64,000 nucleotides of DNA from Ridgeia piscesae (lineage: Eukaryota > Annelida > Polychaeta > Sabellida > Siboglinidae). Positions 1 to 42,302 of this stretch are shown in pieces; within the stretch, counting starts at the first letter, position 1; each line of letters begins with the position of its first letter. The DNA is taken from the NCBI GenBank assembly GCA_025642075.2, contig JAODUO010000053.1, positions 288,501-352,500 on the forward strand, in the 5' to 3' direction. A program made the translations under genes and the position numbers. The notes under the pieces were generated by a model. The model had not been told where the DNA came from. It did not search any database and was given only the letters and a program-made list of their open reading frames with translations.

Positions 1-89
1 TTCCATCAAGTGGTACAATTTAAAACATATTGTTTAGAAATTTTTATTTCTAACATGCACTCTACATAAATATTGTAATCCAGGCGTAC

Positions 90-30912
<30,823 letters not shown>

Positions 30913-31851
30913 TTTCCGTGATCACGTGGACATTGTTGATTAAATTGAGATTTTCGCGTAGATGCTGAAGGTCTGTCATTTCCAACGTCTAACACAAAAT
31001 CACCGCTGGCCAAATGCATCGATAGGATCCCACACCGAGAGTATAATGTGTTCACTACCTTCGATTTGCAACTCTATATTGAAGAATTCGATATGCCAGA
31101 CTTATCAAAAAAATCTGACTCATGTTTAACAAAACACTAATTAATATTTGCATGTTTTCGTGAAACGTGAAAGCTCGTTTCGAACCCTGTGAGTCGTGAT
31201 CAACAGCATGATTTGAAATAAATTATATTTTCTTTGTGATTCGTGATTTAGGTATCATTTCTTCGTGAAATTTATGGAATGCCATAACCATAATATTTTC
31301 TCCATAAAATAAGAAATGGTATTTGTCAGTGTGAAATGTGAAAACACAATTTGTTTCCCTATGAATTAATGTTCATGTAAGGAACATAAACCTCAAAACG
31401 AATTTGTCATTATGCTCAGGATTTAATTAAGTATCCTTAATTGAACACGGTCTATGCTTTCAGCGCTACAATACTGCACGGCGCAATCCAAAATCATTGT
31501 GATAGTGGAGACGCACTCTGGCCAATGAGCTCACGTCATCCTCTTTCTCTTATAACAATTATAACTACTATTTTTGGCAAAACCACAATCCGATGAAGCA
31601 TTTCTATGTCAATAAGGAAATGGTACGATCCAGGGAATATCCATTTATTTCAATATACAGTAATCATGTCGTTATTTTTGTCTCATTTTGACATATATTA
31701 ATGCTTTTAATATTCCATAACATAACAGCAAAATGCCAGATTATACAAGTTAATTAGTTAAAGTTAAGAGAGAATGTCGCAATGCGAATTTTCATTGATG
31801 AATGTTGTAGGCGGCTTGATCACGTGATATTTTCGCGCGAAATAAACAAAC
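30913..31851. promoter_or_regulatory. Divergent RELCH/CDT1 promoter region
   Basis: The 939 bp between the two start codons must hold both promoters and both 5' UTRs, unless upstream noncoding exons exist. Visible elements: E-box CACGTG at 30923-30928 (11 nt before the RELCH ATG); TTTTCGCG, an E2F-like half-site, at 30951-30958; CCAAT at 31522-31526 followed by TCACGTCA at 31531-31538; E-box CACGTG within the palindrome ATCACGTGAT at 31819-31828; and a palindromic E2F site at 31830-31842. No clear TATA box. Confidence 0.7.
31830..31842. promoter_or_regulatory. Palindromic E2F site before the CDT1 start codon
   Basis: TTTTCGCGCGAAA satisfies the E2F consensus (TTTSSCGC) on both strands and ends 9 bases before the CDT1 ATG. 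Mammalian CDT1 is a known E2F target, so cell-cycle control is expected. The position may fall in the 5' UTR or core promoter. Confidence 0.75.
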
Positions 31852-34800
31852 ATGGCCCAGCCGAGGGTCACAGATTTCTTTTCATCTCGTAAACGTAATC
31901 TTGATATACAACCGTCTAAGCGTCGAAAAGTGGTAATAGACGATGCTATAGAATCTGCAACAACCATAAAGCCGAAAGATAAGAAGCGTATTCGCGCAAG
32001 AACGTCTACACGAGTGAAGACCAACACTTCTAATTCGGTATCGGCTTGCCTTTTAAAACAAGCGAAGTCTAAACAATGCACTCAATCTTTAGCGTCACAG
32101 CTAGACTCTCATGTGGAAACAATTAAAACTGTAGAGTTATCAAATACTGCTAGCAGAGAATTAGTATCCAATGAAAAATCCGAGGCATCAGATTTCTTAT
32201 TGCCCGTAAATATCAGAAGTGTTGTCGCTTTGGGCGATAATAGGGGCCCTGCATCGAAGGATGGCTTCGTTTCCACACATGCTGAGGTAGACTCGGTGTC
32301 GACCGCCGCCTGTGATGATCACAGTGCTAGTCCATCTAGTACTCCCACCAAGCGTAGACTTAAAAACAAAACTGTGACTGTGTCTACGAAAAGAAGCAGG
32401 GTTACCAAAACGACGAGAAGGGATCTTATGTCAAGTTTAACTGACGCAACAGGAGAGGAGTCACAAAAGAAAAGCTTCAACTTCAAACCATTTACCCAAC
32501 TGCATGATAAAAAGGTGGACAGTGTTGAATTGGGAGTTGAATCACTTGTGACTTCATCACGAAAGAAGCTTCAGCCTCATCGACGGAGTGGTGATTCTTC
32601 TGATGATGGTAGCATCACCAAGCAATCATCACCCTGCAAATTTATATTCCGGGGAAGTCTTTCACCAAAGGTTGGTTTTATTTATTAAATTAAGAGGACA
32701 ATTGATGTATGTTTATTGCATCCTAAATGTTATTTAAAATATACTGTTCAAACAAATAAATACATAATCAGTACAACACATTAGAAGGAATAGCTTCTTG
32801 CGAACCCATCCACACAAATGTGCAAAATGAGTTGTGGTTAGGTTGAACAAACTTTAAAAAAATACACGACCTGTCTACATGCGTTTGTAAGTGGATGGTT
32901 GCACAAAACACACTCAAAAATAATGTAGATTCCTTGTAATCTAAGGAAACAAATTTGTAGTAGGTGTATAATCCATGTTTATAGTTCTTCAAGTTAGGTA
33001 CCTTTAGGTGAATATATAAATATTTTTTACAAATATACATGAACTTCAGTGTGTGACCTTATTATGATTTCTGTCAGATTTCTTTGACCGACAAAGCTAC
33101 TACAGAGACAACAGCATCACCTGGGGGAGAACTCAAGGAGACTGACACATCAGCTACACAAGAGGCCAAGCCAAACTTGGCAAAAACAAAGAATATAAAT
33201 TCTATGAGTGTGAACAACACCGATAAGAGAGTGCAGCCAGCTACAAACGAAGTATTACCTTCATCTGAAGAAAGTTCAAGATGCAAACCACAAACTAGTC
33301 CAGTCAACGGTTGTTCACCAGGTCCATCATCAAAAACCAGGGCAAAAGAAGTAAGTTCAGTATTTTTGTAATGCAGTCTGATATTTCTGATGCAGTGTGC
33401 AATATAATTTGCTAAATATTTGTAAAATAAATAGGTAATTTTACTAATCACTGTCAAACTTTACATGTATACATGTCAGATGTCATCATCATTGTGCAGC
33501 TGTAGTGTCCCATGTTTGGGCGAAGGCCTCAGCATACTGTTTCCATGTCTGCCTATCTTGTGCTTCTGCCAGATGGCGCCCTTCCACTAGTCATCTAGTT
33601 CATCTCTCCATCAACATGCCAGTCTTCCTCTAGATCATTTCCATTTGTAGGGTTTCCAGATCTTTATTTATGTTTTTTATTGTATTTGTATGCGTCTGGT
33701 TCCTGGTAAATTTTTAATTTTATAATAATATTGGACACATAAACTCATCAGTTTGAGTGAATACTTGAAATATAAAACAAAAAGTAATATATTATTTAAA
33801 AAAATCACATTGTTATAAATTATTATCTTCTGTAAGAATGCATAGTGTGTGTTTTTAATAATGGACTGCTTTACCACGTGTGCGGTTGTAAGCTTTTATT
33901 TGGTTCACGTTACAATAAATTTTCATTTATTCTATATAATGCTTAGTGTTTTTAGTTTTGGAATATACAGTGTATAATTCCCCATCTTCTAACATAATAT
34001 GTTGGCAATTGGAAAAAGTAGTGGTAACTGTGTAGTAAATAAACTTGTGTTACATTTGATCAGCCCTTACTGTCCAAAACAGTCTCGGTAGACATGAGTT
34101 TCTGAATACACATACATAGAAGCCAGTCCCGATATGTATATGTAATTTAAATACACAGCCATCTATGCACACACAATTGTGACATGTATTTTCAAAGTTA
34201 GACAACATATTGGTGAAATAATGTTTTTGCTACTCAGATATTTACCATCAAAAACAGACTTTTCTCATCCAAAAACACGGGTCTAGATAAAGCAATGCAT
34301 GTCATGCTAACATTGTTATCCAGGTGTTGAAACTGGATGCAGTCGGCTTCCGAGAGAAACTTGCAGGGTGTGGGCAACTGTCTGAACTAAAGGCAAGACT
34401 CGCAGAGTTTGGCAAGGCAGCAAAGGCGACCAGAGAACGACAGACGAAGAAACTCATCCCCAAACTCACATCTCCTACAAAGAATGAGATCATCGACATA
34501 GAGAGGTTAGGATTGGTTTCTTTCATGGGCTCTGATTTCTTGTTGTGTTTTGAGAAAGATACTAAGAAAACCATTGGTTACCTGTCAATCTGTATGCAAG
34601 ATTGTGTCACGAACTTGCTAGTTGGTATTTCTATTAATAACTTATGACCAAAGTATTTGCAACATAAAATTGCTTATGCATTCAAGATATCTCGTTGTCT
34701 TTCAGTCCAAAGAAAGCTCCTGCATATGAACGCTTTCACTCGTTGGCTTCCCCTGTGCCACCTTCTCTCACTCTCCCGTACCATTACAAGGTTCTGGATG

Positions 34801-34945
34801 AGATGTTTCGTGGAGTTGACACAGTTGTCAGCATGTTGCATCAGCGCTCGGAACTGTGCACTTTTACCAAGTTAAAGGCTGCTGTGGAACTCATGGTCAG
34901 ACGGTAAGGCCATTAATCGTCTCTCACTTTGACTAGAACATTAAT

Positions 34946-34991
<46 letters not shown>

Positions 34992-37900
34992 TATATATAT
35001 ATATATTGACCTATATTTATTATGAAATGACAATTACATTATTACATTAATTTTAATTAAAATTATGTAGGAATATTATATATATATATTATATAGTAAT
35101 AAAAATTAATGTAATAATGATAATTATGTACATTTCAGTGAAATAAAATATTAGGTTTTCCTCAAATATATCAAATACTTTGAGCTACCGAGTGGAAGTC
35201 AATTTATTTATACTTAAAAACCTATCAAATAGTACACATCAGTTATCAATTAAATTGTTTATATATTCTAAGAACATGTTTCTTTTAAAAATCCTACAAC
35301 ATTAAACACATTAATTATCACATCTTAATAAACCAGTAGTTTGTCAGTCCGGTGTCCATTAATAAAGCTGTCGTTCATTGTTATTCATCGTTCTGTGGCC
35401 AATAATTATATAAAATTCTGCTTTTAGGACATTCGACGTGAAGAATCTCGGTCGCATAAAGGCGGTCTACCCAACAGCATACAAGTTTCGCCAAGAGAAG
35501 GGTCTGCCTCGCTTTGGGGGCAAGAATTCCGGATATCAGTTGACACTGGAAGCCATTCTGGAACACCCACAGAATGGTGATAAATTGAGAGATATTTTAC
35601 ATATTTAATTAACAGATGGTTCTGATGGCATACGCATTATTAATTAGTCCATTTTCCTCCTCAGTAGTGACAAGAAATATTAAAATAGTGACAGGAAATA
35701 TAAAAATTCCACTGATGATCACTTTGCATTAACTTCATATTATTCTTGTGAATTTTTTTTAAATTATGATAACATGTTTAAAAAAAATTGACTTCATCAT
35801 CAGCTTAAATGAATTTCATTTCAAAATGGTGTTATTACATACAAGCGTGCGTGTGTGTGTGTGTACGTGCGTATGTGTGTATGTGCGTGCGTGCATATGT
35901 GTGCACACAAAGTCTGTTTTGCGCAGTAACATTTTAAGTGATTTTTTTCAGAAGCCTCAGAGATTGAAAGTAAAGTCGGAAAAATCTTCAGGAACCAAGA
36001 AAGAAAACTTCACGGCAGCAGACTTACTGGAGAGAAAGAACGTTTTCCACAGAAATTTGATCGATATAGTTAAGAAACACCACAAGGTAATGTCATTCAT
36101 TGATTCCAAATCTCTTCCATGGATTCTGAATTTCTGAAGAAGTATTGAAACTTTAACTTTTGCTAGGGTTAGTTTTCGTGGAAGTGTAGCAAAAAAACTT
36201 TGCGACACATTGACTCAACATGAAATGGGGCATTGTACCATTTTCAGAATTAGCCCTCCTTTAATAGATTAGAAATTATTTTTATAAATTACAAGTGCAG
36301 CATAACTTATGTTTCACATGGGTTGTTATTTAATGGTCAAGATCAAGCATGCATAAAACAAACTTCATTAATCTACTGCAGGAATTCCTCGCAAAACTGG
36401 ATCGCCCACTCAAGGTACCTGACGATAAAATCACCAGGTGGCACCCCAAGTTTCAGCTTGATGAAGTTCCAGCGGTGGAACCATCGTCACTGCCACTGCC
36501 ACCGGATGTGACAACGTTCACAACAGCCAGGGATGTGTTGGACCAGGCCAAGAATAAGTTCACACCAAGGGTTAGTGATGTGATTCAGTTTAATCTAGTT
36601 TTTCTTCTCAGGGGTTGTTGCACGGTAAATGTTTGGTAATACATTAACCAGTATTGCGTTTGTCATTAACAGTTCTAGGTATAAAAGGATTAATGTTCAC
36701 AAAGATAAGCTATATTTGTTTACTGTCTCAGTTATGCTATTCATATTTTATATTAGCTGCCGAGATAAAATACTATGATTTCTCCTTCTGTCATTGACAG
36801 TGTTTATTTTACATTATGATAACTGTAATGTCATTTTTGGCTTCCAATGGTAAGTTCTTATGTAGCACAGTGTCCACTCCTCTGGGTTGCTCAAAGTGCT
36901 TTACACTACTCTCTGGCAGACCTGTCCAATCAAACACCATCTCAACTTCTCTGAGAAGCATCCACCCGCGCTGCAATTAATGCGCAAAGACTATTCGTAC
37001 ACAGATATCCACTTCTGCTATAGCCAGATACTCTGTCATACAGCTGAGTGAACTGGAGCTATGTAGAGTGAAAAAACTATTGTCACTCCACCATTACCTC
37101 CTAGAGTTGAAACTGTTTCTTAAAACTAATACAATTATTTTATTATGCACTACACACCAGATGGTGGAACAGTTGTTCACAGTGTTACTCAATATGCCAC
37201 AGGTTCAGAGAGCACTGGAGATAGTTTCTGCCCTGTCAACAAGTAAGGACAACATCGCAGAGAAAACAGAGACAAGACCAGCGACACCCAGCAAAACGTC
37301 GAACAGTTCCAAAAAAATCGCACTGGAAGGGGTGCCTCAGTCACTGCTCGAACGGGTTAGTAAAGTTATAAAAACATTTTTATTAGCATTTGTGATTGCA
37401 CAAACATTCACCATTTTGGTAGAAAATGATAAATATTGCATGTCTAAGGTGTAACCATTATTGCAGAAGACTTATTTGAAGTTACTGTTCGTTTTGTATC
37501 TTGCTAGGAAAACAGTTGGCCTTATTGGTACTAACTTATCTTTACAGATTTCGGAATTTTGTATAATATTGACACCATATACAAACACAGAAAAATTGGA
37601 ATATTTCACAAATAAACAGTAAATTGCCCAGTGAGGTATGCAACACTGATTGCAGTTTTGTTTTTGTCAGATTCGTGCCAAAGAAGAGAAGAAACTGGAG
37701 CATGAAATGACACGCACACCAGCACAGGCTAAACACATCGACACGATCAATCGTCTGCCCGAACTTGTGCGCATTCTCAGAACGTATCCTTCTACTACAG
37801 TCATTATCAAGACTCGGCCTGTTCTGTGCAGTTTGTTATGTAGATTTGGAAGTTTTCTTCATCATGGAAAATTATTGGTTCCAGTGACACGTAAAAATAA

Positions 37901-39037
37901 CCTGTGTTATAGATCCATGTGGTTTTTTATTGAATGAAACTGTGGAACACACTAGACATAAATATATTCAGTGGTTTGAAAAAGTCATGTTAGGAGCTCC
38001 TATTTTATGGTGGAAATCTACAATTACCAGTTGACATAATCCAAATGACTACTGAACTCTCATTTTGTCTCTTGGATACTGTGCTGATGTTTTAGTTGTA
38101 ATCTGCTTGTCGGATGTGCTTCCTTCACTGTGCCCAGGTTCTTTGTAACACAGAAGAAAGTCGCCATTCCAGTAGACGATGCTGTTGAGAAACTCTCGGA
38201 CAGCTACAAAACAGCACTGGGCAAAGGTGGGTGTAAGCCCTCGTTGAGATATAGTTAATAAAAGCTAACTACTTGGAACTACAATCGAGAATGGTAGTTT
38301 ACTTGAATAACTTTGTTGAAGACATGATTTGTGTGGACAGCGCCATTTACACTGTACAGTGCTTATGAAAATTTACATGTGCATGTTGTTAGAGTTTTTC
38401 CAAAATCTTCCGTGGTTTTGGGCTATTGCATATGCGTGGATTCTGCCACATTACCAGTTTGTTGCATCATGGTGTGACGTGATTCTGGGACACTGTGTAA
38501 TGCAATTTTCAAATGTGTTAGTGTGGGAGACGTCAGACTTCCAGAAGTGAAATTTAACTCTGCTACATGAAAATTTATTCAGTGTGGTGGGGATGGGACG
38601 TTGGGATCAGAATGACTGACTTTTTTCCCAAGCATTGCATGGTTAGATGCAGAACACTGATAAGTTTTGTTTCACTTTAAGTAGGCTTACTTCTATCAAT
38701 TACTTAGTTAGTCCACAACTGTGAGACGATCTCTGATATCTTGATGTGACAGCAGTGGAGACCAAGAGACATTCTGTGATATCTTGATTCGAGTTTGTAG
38801 CAGAGTCAGAGATACATACAGTGATATCTTGATTCGAGTTTGCGAAAGACATTCTGTGATATGTTGATGTGTCTTTCAGCGGAGTCGGAGCGCCACCTGA
38901 AGCTGATGGTGGAGCTACTGCCGGAGTGGATCCAGCTGGTGACGGTGAAGAAGGGCAGCTTCATCAAGATCAACAAGAACCATGACGTACAACAGATCTA
39001 CGCCAAACTGCAGAAGCTACTGAAGCAAGCCAGCTAA
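31852..39037 (+). CDS. CDT1: CDT1, DNA replication licensing factor, complete, 11 coding exons
   Basis: CDT1 recruits MCM2-7 to ORC/CDC6 at origins in G1 and is destroyed in S phase. Exons: 31852-32670, 33078-33350, 34324-34505, 34706-34903, 35428-35576, 35992-36086, 36382-36570, 37161-37355, 37671-37783, 38138-38226, 38880-39037. They total 2460 nt, 819 residues in one frame; human CDT1 is 546, and the excess is in the low-complexity N-terminal part. The N-terminus [12 protein letters not shown] is a PIP degron (TD plus basic residue at +4), predicting CRL4-Cdt2 degradation. TPTKRRL (about residues 165-170) is a Cy-like cyclin motif beside a TP site. Residues about 430-530 ([39 protein letters not shown]) are the geminin-binding winged helix. 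Residues about 690-819 are the MCM-binding winged helix. Intron 9 looks U12-type. Confidence 0.97.
33475..33660 (-). mobile_element. 3' tail of an RTE-like LINE in CDT1 intron 2
   Basis: The minus strand encodes [19 protein letters not shown], matching the (A)xDRxxW+xxV... C-terminal pattern of RTE/craft-type reverse-transcriptase ORFs. It is followed by a tail with ATGATGATGA, typical of RTE 3' ends. The upstream part has stops and a frameshift, so this is a dead fragment. The related piece at 40312-40410 supports a family. Confidence 0.6.
34951..35005. repeat. (AT)n microsatellite in CDT1 intron 4
   Basis: AT dinucleotides with a few TATA interruptions, starting about 48 nt after the exon 4 donor. 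Confidence 0.9.
36860..37075. repeat. Possible dispersed repeat in CDT1 intron 7
   Basis: Contains GGTTGCTCAAAGTGCTTTAC and TTCTGCTATAGCCAGATACT, then CTGAGTGAACTGGAGC. I recall similar sequence as an interspersed repeat in marine invertebrate genomes. There is no second copy in this window, so the call rests on recognition only. Confidence 0.3.
37784..38137 (+). other. CDT1: Probable U12-type (minor spliceosome) intron of CDT1
   Basis: The donor is GTATCCTT, an exact match to the U12 5' splice-site consensus (RTATCCTT). TTCCTTCAC lies just before the acceptor, close to the U12 branch-site consensus TTCCTTRAC, with the branch A about 10 nt before the AG, as expected for this class. The flanking exons join in frame (ILRT-FFVTQKK). 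Every other intron I checked in the window has an ordinary U2-type donor. Confidence 0.8.
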
Positions 39038-39790
39038 ACAGTTGTGAACTGACCTCGGGTCGGGGGTGAACTTTGTATCATGGACTTAGTTTTGATACTC
39101 ACTCACCTAAATTCTGGTTTCTAGTTTAGTTACTATGGTGTGATATTTGGCAGTTTTTTGGCCAGGGGTGGTGTGTTCGCATTGGCAGATGTAAAGATTG
39201 TTTTTCGGCTGGATGAAGTTGTCAGCGGAAATGCTCAATGGTAGAATCATTTACAAGTTATGTATATGTAATATTGGCGAGAAAACCTTTGTAAACAGTA
39301 TTGCTACCTTGCCTGTGGTATACAGTGTAGCCCAGCGTTCACTTTTACTCCCTGCTATTGTGTATGTAATATTGTAGCATCCTGTGTATACATTTTGTTT
39401 TTACCAAGTCACTTTCAGCGAGTTGCTCGTTGAGGCAGACATTATGTAAAGGTGTATAACCCTGGCATGTACAAAGCAGCAAATGTTTTAGAGTAACGCA
39501 ACCGTTACATGTGTTTTTAACCATAACGTATATTTTTAAGCTTTGTAGGTAGTTTTTTCTTGTAATTTACAGTGGTTTTGGTGCATGTGTCCATGTTATT
39601 GGAATGGTAGTATCCGTCACTCAAGGTTCCTGTTATGATGATAATAACTGTTTTATCATATCATCTTATTATGTTGACCATTAGGCATTTTATTTTAAAT
39701 GTGTAGACACTGTATGTAGATTTATTTATCAAAGATAATTTTACCTGTACAGCTGTAATAAGTTTTTAATAAAGCATACCAGTATCCAAA
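39038..39790 (+). other. CDT1: CDT1 3' UTR
   Basis: Sequence after the CDT1 stop leading to a canonical AATAAA at 39768-39773, in a T-rich context. A second AATAAA lies near 39979. The exact cleavage site is not determinable from sequence alone. Confidence 0.6.
39768..39773 (+). terminator. Polyadenylation signal AATAAA (CDT1)
   Basis: First canonical signal downstream of the CDT1 stop, 730 nt after it. Confidence 0.65.
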
Positions 39791-40311
39791 TGTGTTAGTT
39801 GGCTAGTGGCAGCTTTATGCAAACCCCATCATTTACAATCTGACAAATTTCTCCATGCATCAGGAATGAAGAAATAATTTGCATTTTTTAAACCTAATGA
39901 TGCAGGATACAAGTTTGTAACTGTGAAGAAGCAGAACATGTGTGGTGTCTTGTGCTATAATTTAGGAAGCTTCCAGAGAATAAAATATGAGTGAACTAAA
40001 CTGTTCTGTGTTCATTTGTGTAGTTATTCCTTGATTATTTCATTCTGCAGGTCAAGCTTGAAAAAGTTCTGATACATTCTAAAAATATAAATCCTCCAAG
40101 TTTTGTTTACACAATTGCTTGAAATCAGCATGACTAAATTTCACCAATGTAACATATTTAGTACTTAATAAATGAAGCTTAACTGAAATGACGTTACTTA
40201 ACTGGGTGGTCTATGACATCTTAATTAATTTTAGTGATGCCGACATCCTATTTTTATTATCCAGTATTAGGGATGTGGATCTATAATACTGTTTGTAAAT
40301 TGTATTGTTCC

Positions 40312-40410
40312 TCATCATTGTGTCCCATGGATGGACTAAGGCATCAACATTGGAGTATCCTTCTCCCAGAGGGTGCCTTCTGGTACTCATCTAGTTTTCA
40401 ATTGTCTCAT
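40312..40410 (-). mobile_element. Second RTE-like LINE tail fragment
   Basis: Shares TGTCCCATG, a GGCaTCA stretch, CAGA-GG-GCC and CTCATCTAGTT with 33505-33600. It is too decayed to translate. It lies in the interval between the CDT1 and C8orf82-like 3' ends. Confidence 0.5.
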
Positions 40411-40662
40411 TGAAATTACAGTACATATGTATAGTAATGTACCCATCTGACAATTGAGAAAATGTAATGAAATGCAGACTGCTCATGGTATAATATATTA
40501 ATGTAAAGGTGGGTGACCGAATGAAAATGTAAAAAGGACTGTCTATATCAACCTGGGGAATCACTTCAAAATTCTCTTGTTAGACAGTTTAATAATTAAC
40601 GTTACATACACACAAGTCACTGTTTTAGTCCTCACATATCTACACACTACCAGCCTCTGTGC

Positions 40663-42302
40663 TCAGGAAACATCGTCTTCCAAGGAGGTCTGTTCTGCCA
40701 GCCTTTGTTTCCTTTCTTCCTCCGCCCTCAGGGGCTCAATCACCTCGTTGTTCAACTCCCACCTTTTCCCCTTCCACATAAAGTGCGTTGGCATGCCCTC
40801 GTCTCCCCCCTCCCCGAACTCAAATGTCTGACTTAGCTCGATCGCTAGACTAGACTTGATGAGTCCGACGCCAGTCGGGAGGGAGGGGGCGGGGTGGTAA
40901 ACCCTTCCGCTCTCCGGCAACATGCACAGCCCCTGAGGTTGAAAGGGCACGGTCAACAGGTCACCGGCGTGGGCGTAGGTCAACTGTTCGCCTTCTGTTG
41001 TCTCAAGTATGTGGGTGAAGACAATAGGAAGGTCGTCCACGCGGATATAATTGAGTTCATGGCCACACAGGGACACATATGGGAATTCTCTACTGTACCG
41101 ACCGGAGTTGTATGTCTTCAGCCGCTTGAAGAAAAACTCCAGAAACTTCTTCTCTGCAAACAAATATTTATGGGGGTAGTTAGTGATTTTTTGTAAGGGT
41201 TATTCTGCCCACAATTAGCCAGTGTAGTAATTTGTAACAAGAAGGCTGCCACGTTGAAGACATTGCACATCAAAAGGTACTGCCATTAACATGTGTGACA
41301 GTACAGGTTCTGAAGCTGCATGTTTTGTTTACCCATTGAACATATTTTGCCATGTTAACTTTCATATTTGCAAACACTACTACAAGCATAATAAAGTCAC
41401 AAATAATAATATGATGGGTAATATAGTAAGTTTGTAAGTTTATTTCCTCATGCACTTGATATACAATATAATTCAAAATAATAATGTAACAGACCAGAGA
41501 AGTACAGCTTACTGAGCTGGTACTGGTATTTTCAATAATTATTATATAATTTTAGAATATATATAATTATATACTAATCTTTAACATTATGTTAAATAAT
41601 AAATAAAAATCTGGTCAATCGACTGAAAATTACTAAGTAGACACCAACAGTTACCTTTGAAACATGACGTGAAATTTTTGATTCGAGAATCATCCAGAAA
41701 TAGCTGAAAAACAAAATAACACTTTAAAATATTATGTGTCAATATGGATGCAGTGATAATGAGCATTATGCGTGGTTAAACACTTACGGGTTTAAATTTT
41801 AAACACATACTCTGTATGAGCTACGGCTACGCGCAGCATGTACCCTCTTCAAATCATCACATTTATTTACTACAATACGTGCAGAATCGTGTTGTCTAAT
41901 GGTGCTTTATTCTATTGATCAGCGTATCACAAAGATGATGGTCATGGCCGCAATTGTTGTATCCAGTTTTCCGAAAAGATATAACTGCCACCTAGATTAG
42001 AACTAGGGCTATGCAATTTTGGATTGTGGTCTGACACCTTTAGAAATTGTTTTGGCTTGGCCCTTGGTTCAATCACGGACTTATATGCACATAAGTCCGT
42101 GGTTCAATTGCGAACTGGTAAACAACACGTTTGGTGGGAATTTGCTGGTTGTAACCGTTCTTACCTGACCCTGGTGATCTATGAAGTAGAAATACTCTCT
42201 AATATGTGGCTTTGGCGACTGTCCTTGCACATAATGTACGCATCGACTGATATAATCGTAATTACGCTTACTAAGTTTCGGAGCCCTGCCGAAGAAAAAC
42301 AT
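40663..42302 (-). CDS. UPF0598 family protein (C8orf82 homologue), complete, 3 exons
   Basis: Function unknown. The family is a single conserved domain of about 215-225 residues (human C8orf82, 216). Exons: 42165-42302, 41655-41703, 40663-41153. The coding length is 678 nt, giving 225 residues plus stop, in frame with GT-AG junctions. Family blocks are unmistakable: YVQGQSP, REYFYFIDHQGQ joined to LFLDDSRIKNFTSCFK, then GRYSREFPYVSLCG, VFTHIL and GRVYHPAPSLPTGVGLIKSS. The start is the ATG at 42302 (MFFFGRAPKLSKR); a short basic, aromatic N-terminus is visible but I cannot call a targeting signal. The C-terminus ends in a Glu/Asp-rich tail. The gene lies tail-to-tail with CDT1, with 1.6 kb between the stop codons. 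Confidence 0.95.
42062..42111. repeat. Short palindrome with flanking direct repeats
   Basis: ACGGACTTAT-atgc-ATAAGTCCGT forms a near-perfect hairpin. GGTTCAAT occurs in direct orientation on both sides (42066-42073 and 42101-42108). It sits in intron 1 of the C8orf82-like gene. Confidence 0.7.

Noticed and set aside
35766..36137. 123-codon frame extending CDT1 exon 6 upstream
   Set aside because: It runs through a GTGT/GCGT simple repeat and the polypyrimidine tract. The frame from exon 5 enters correctly at 35992 instead.
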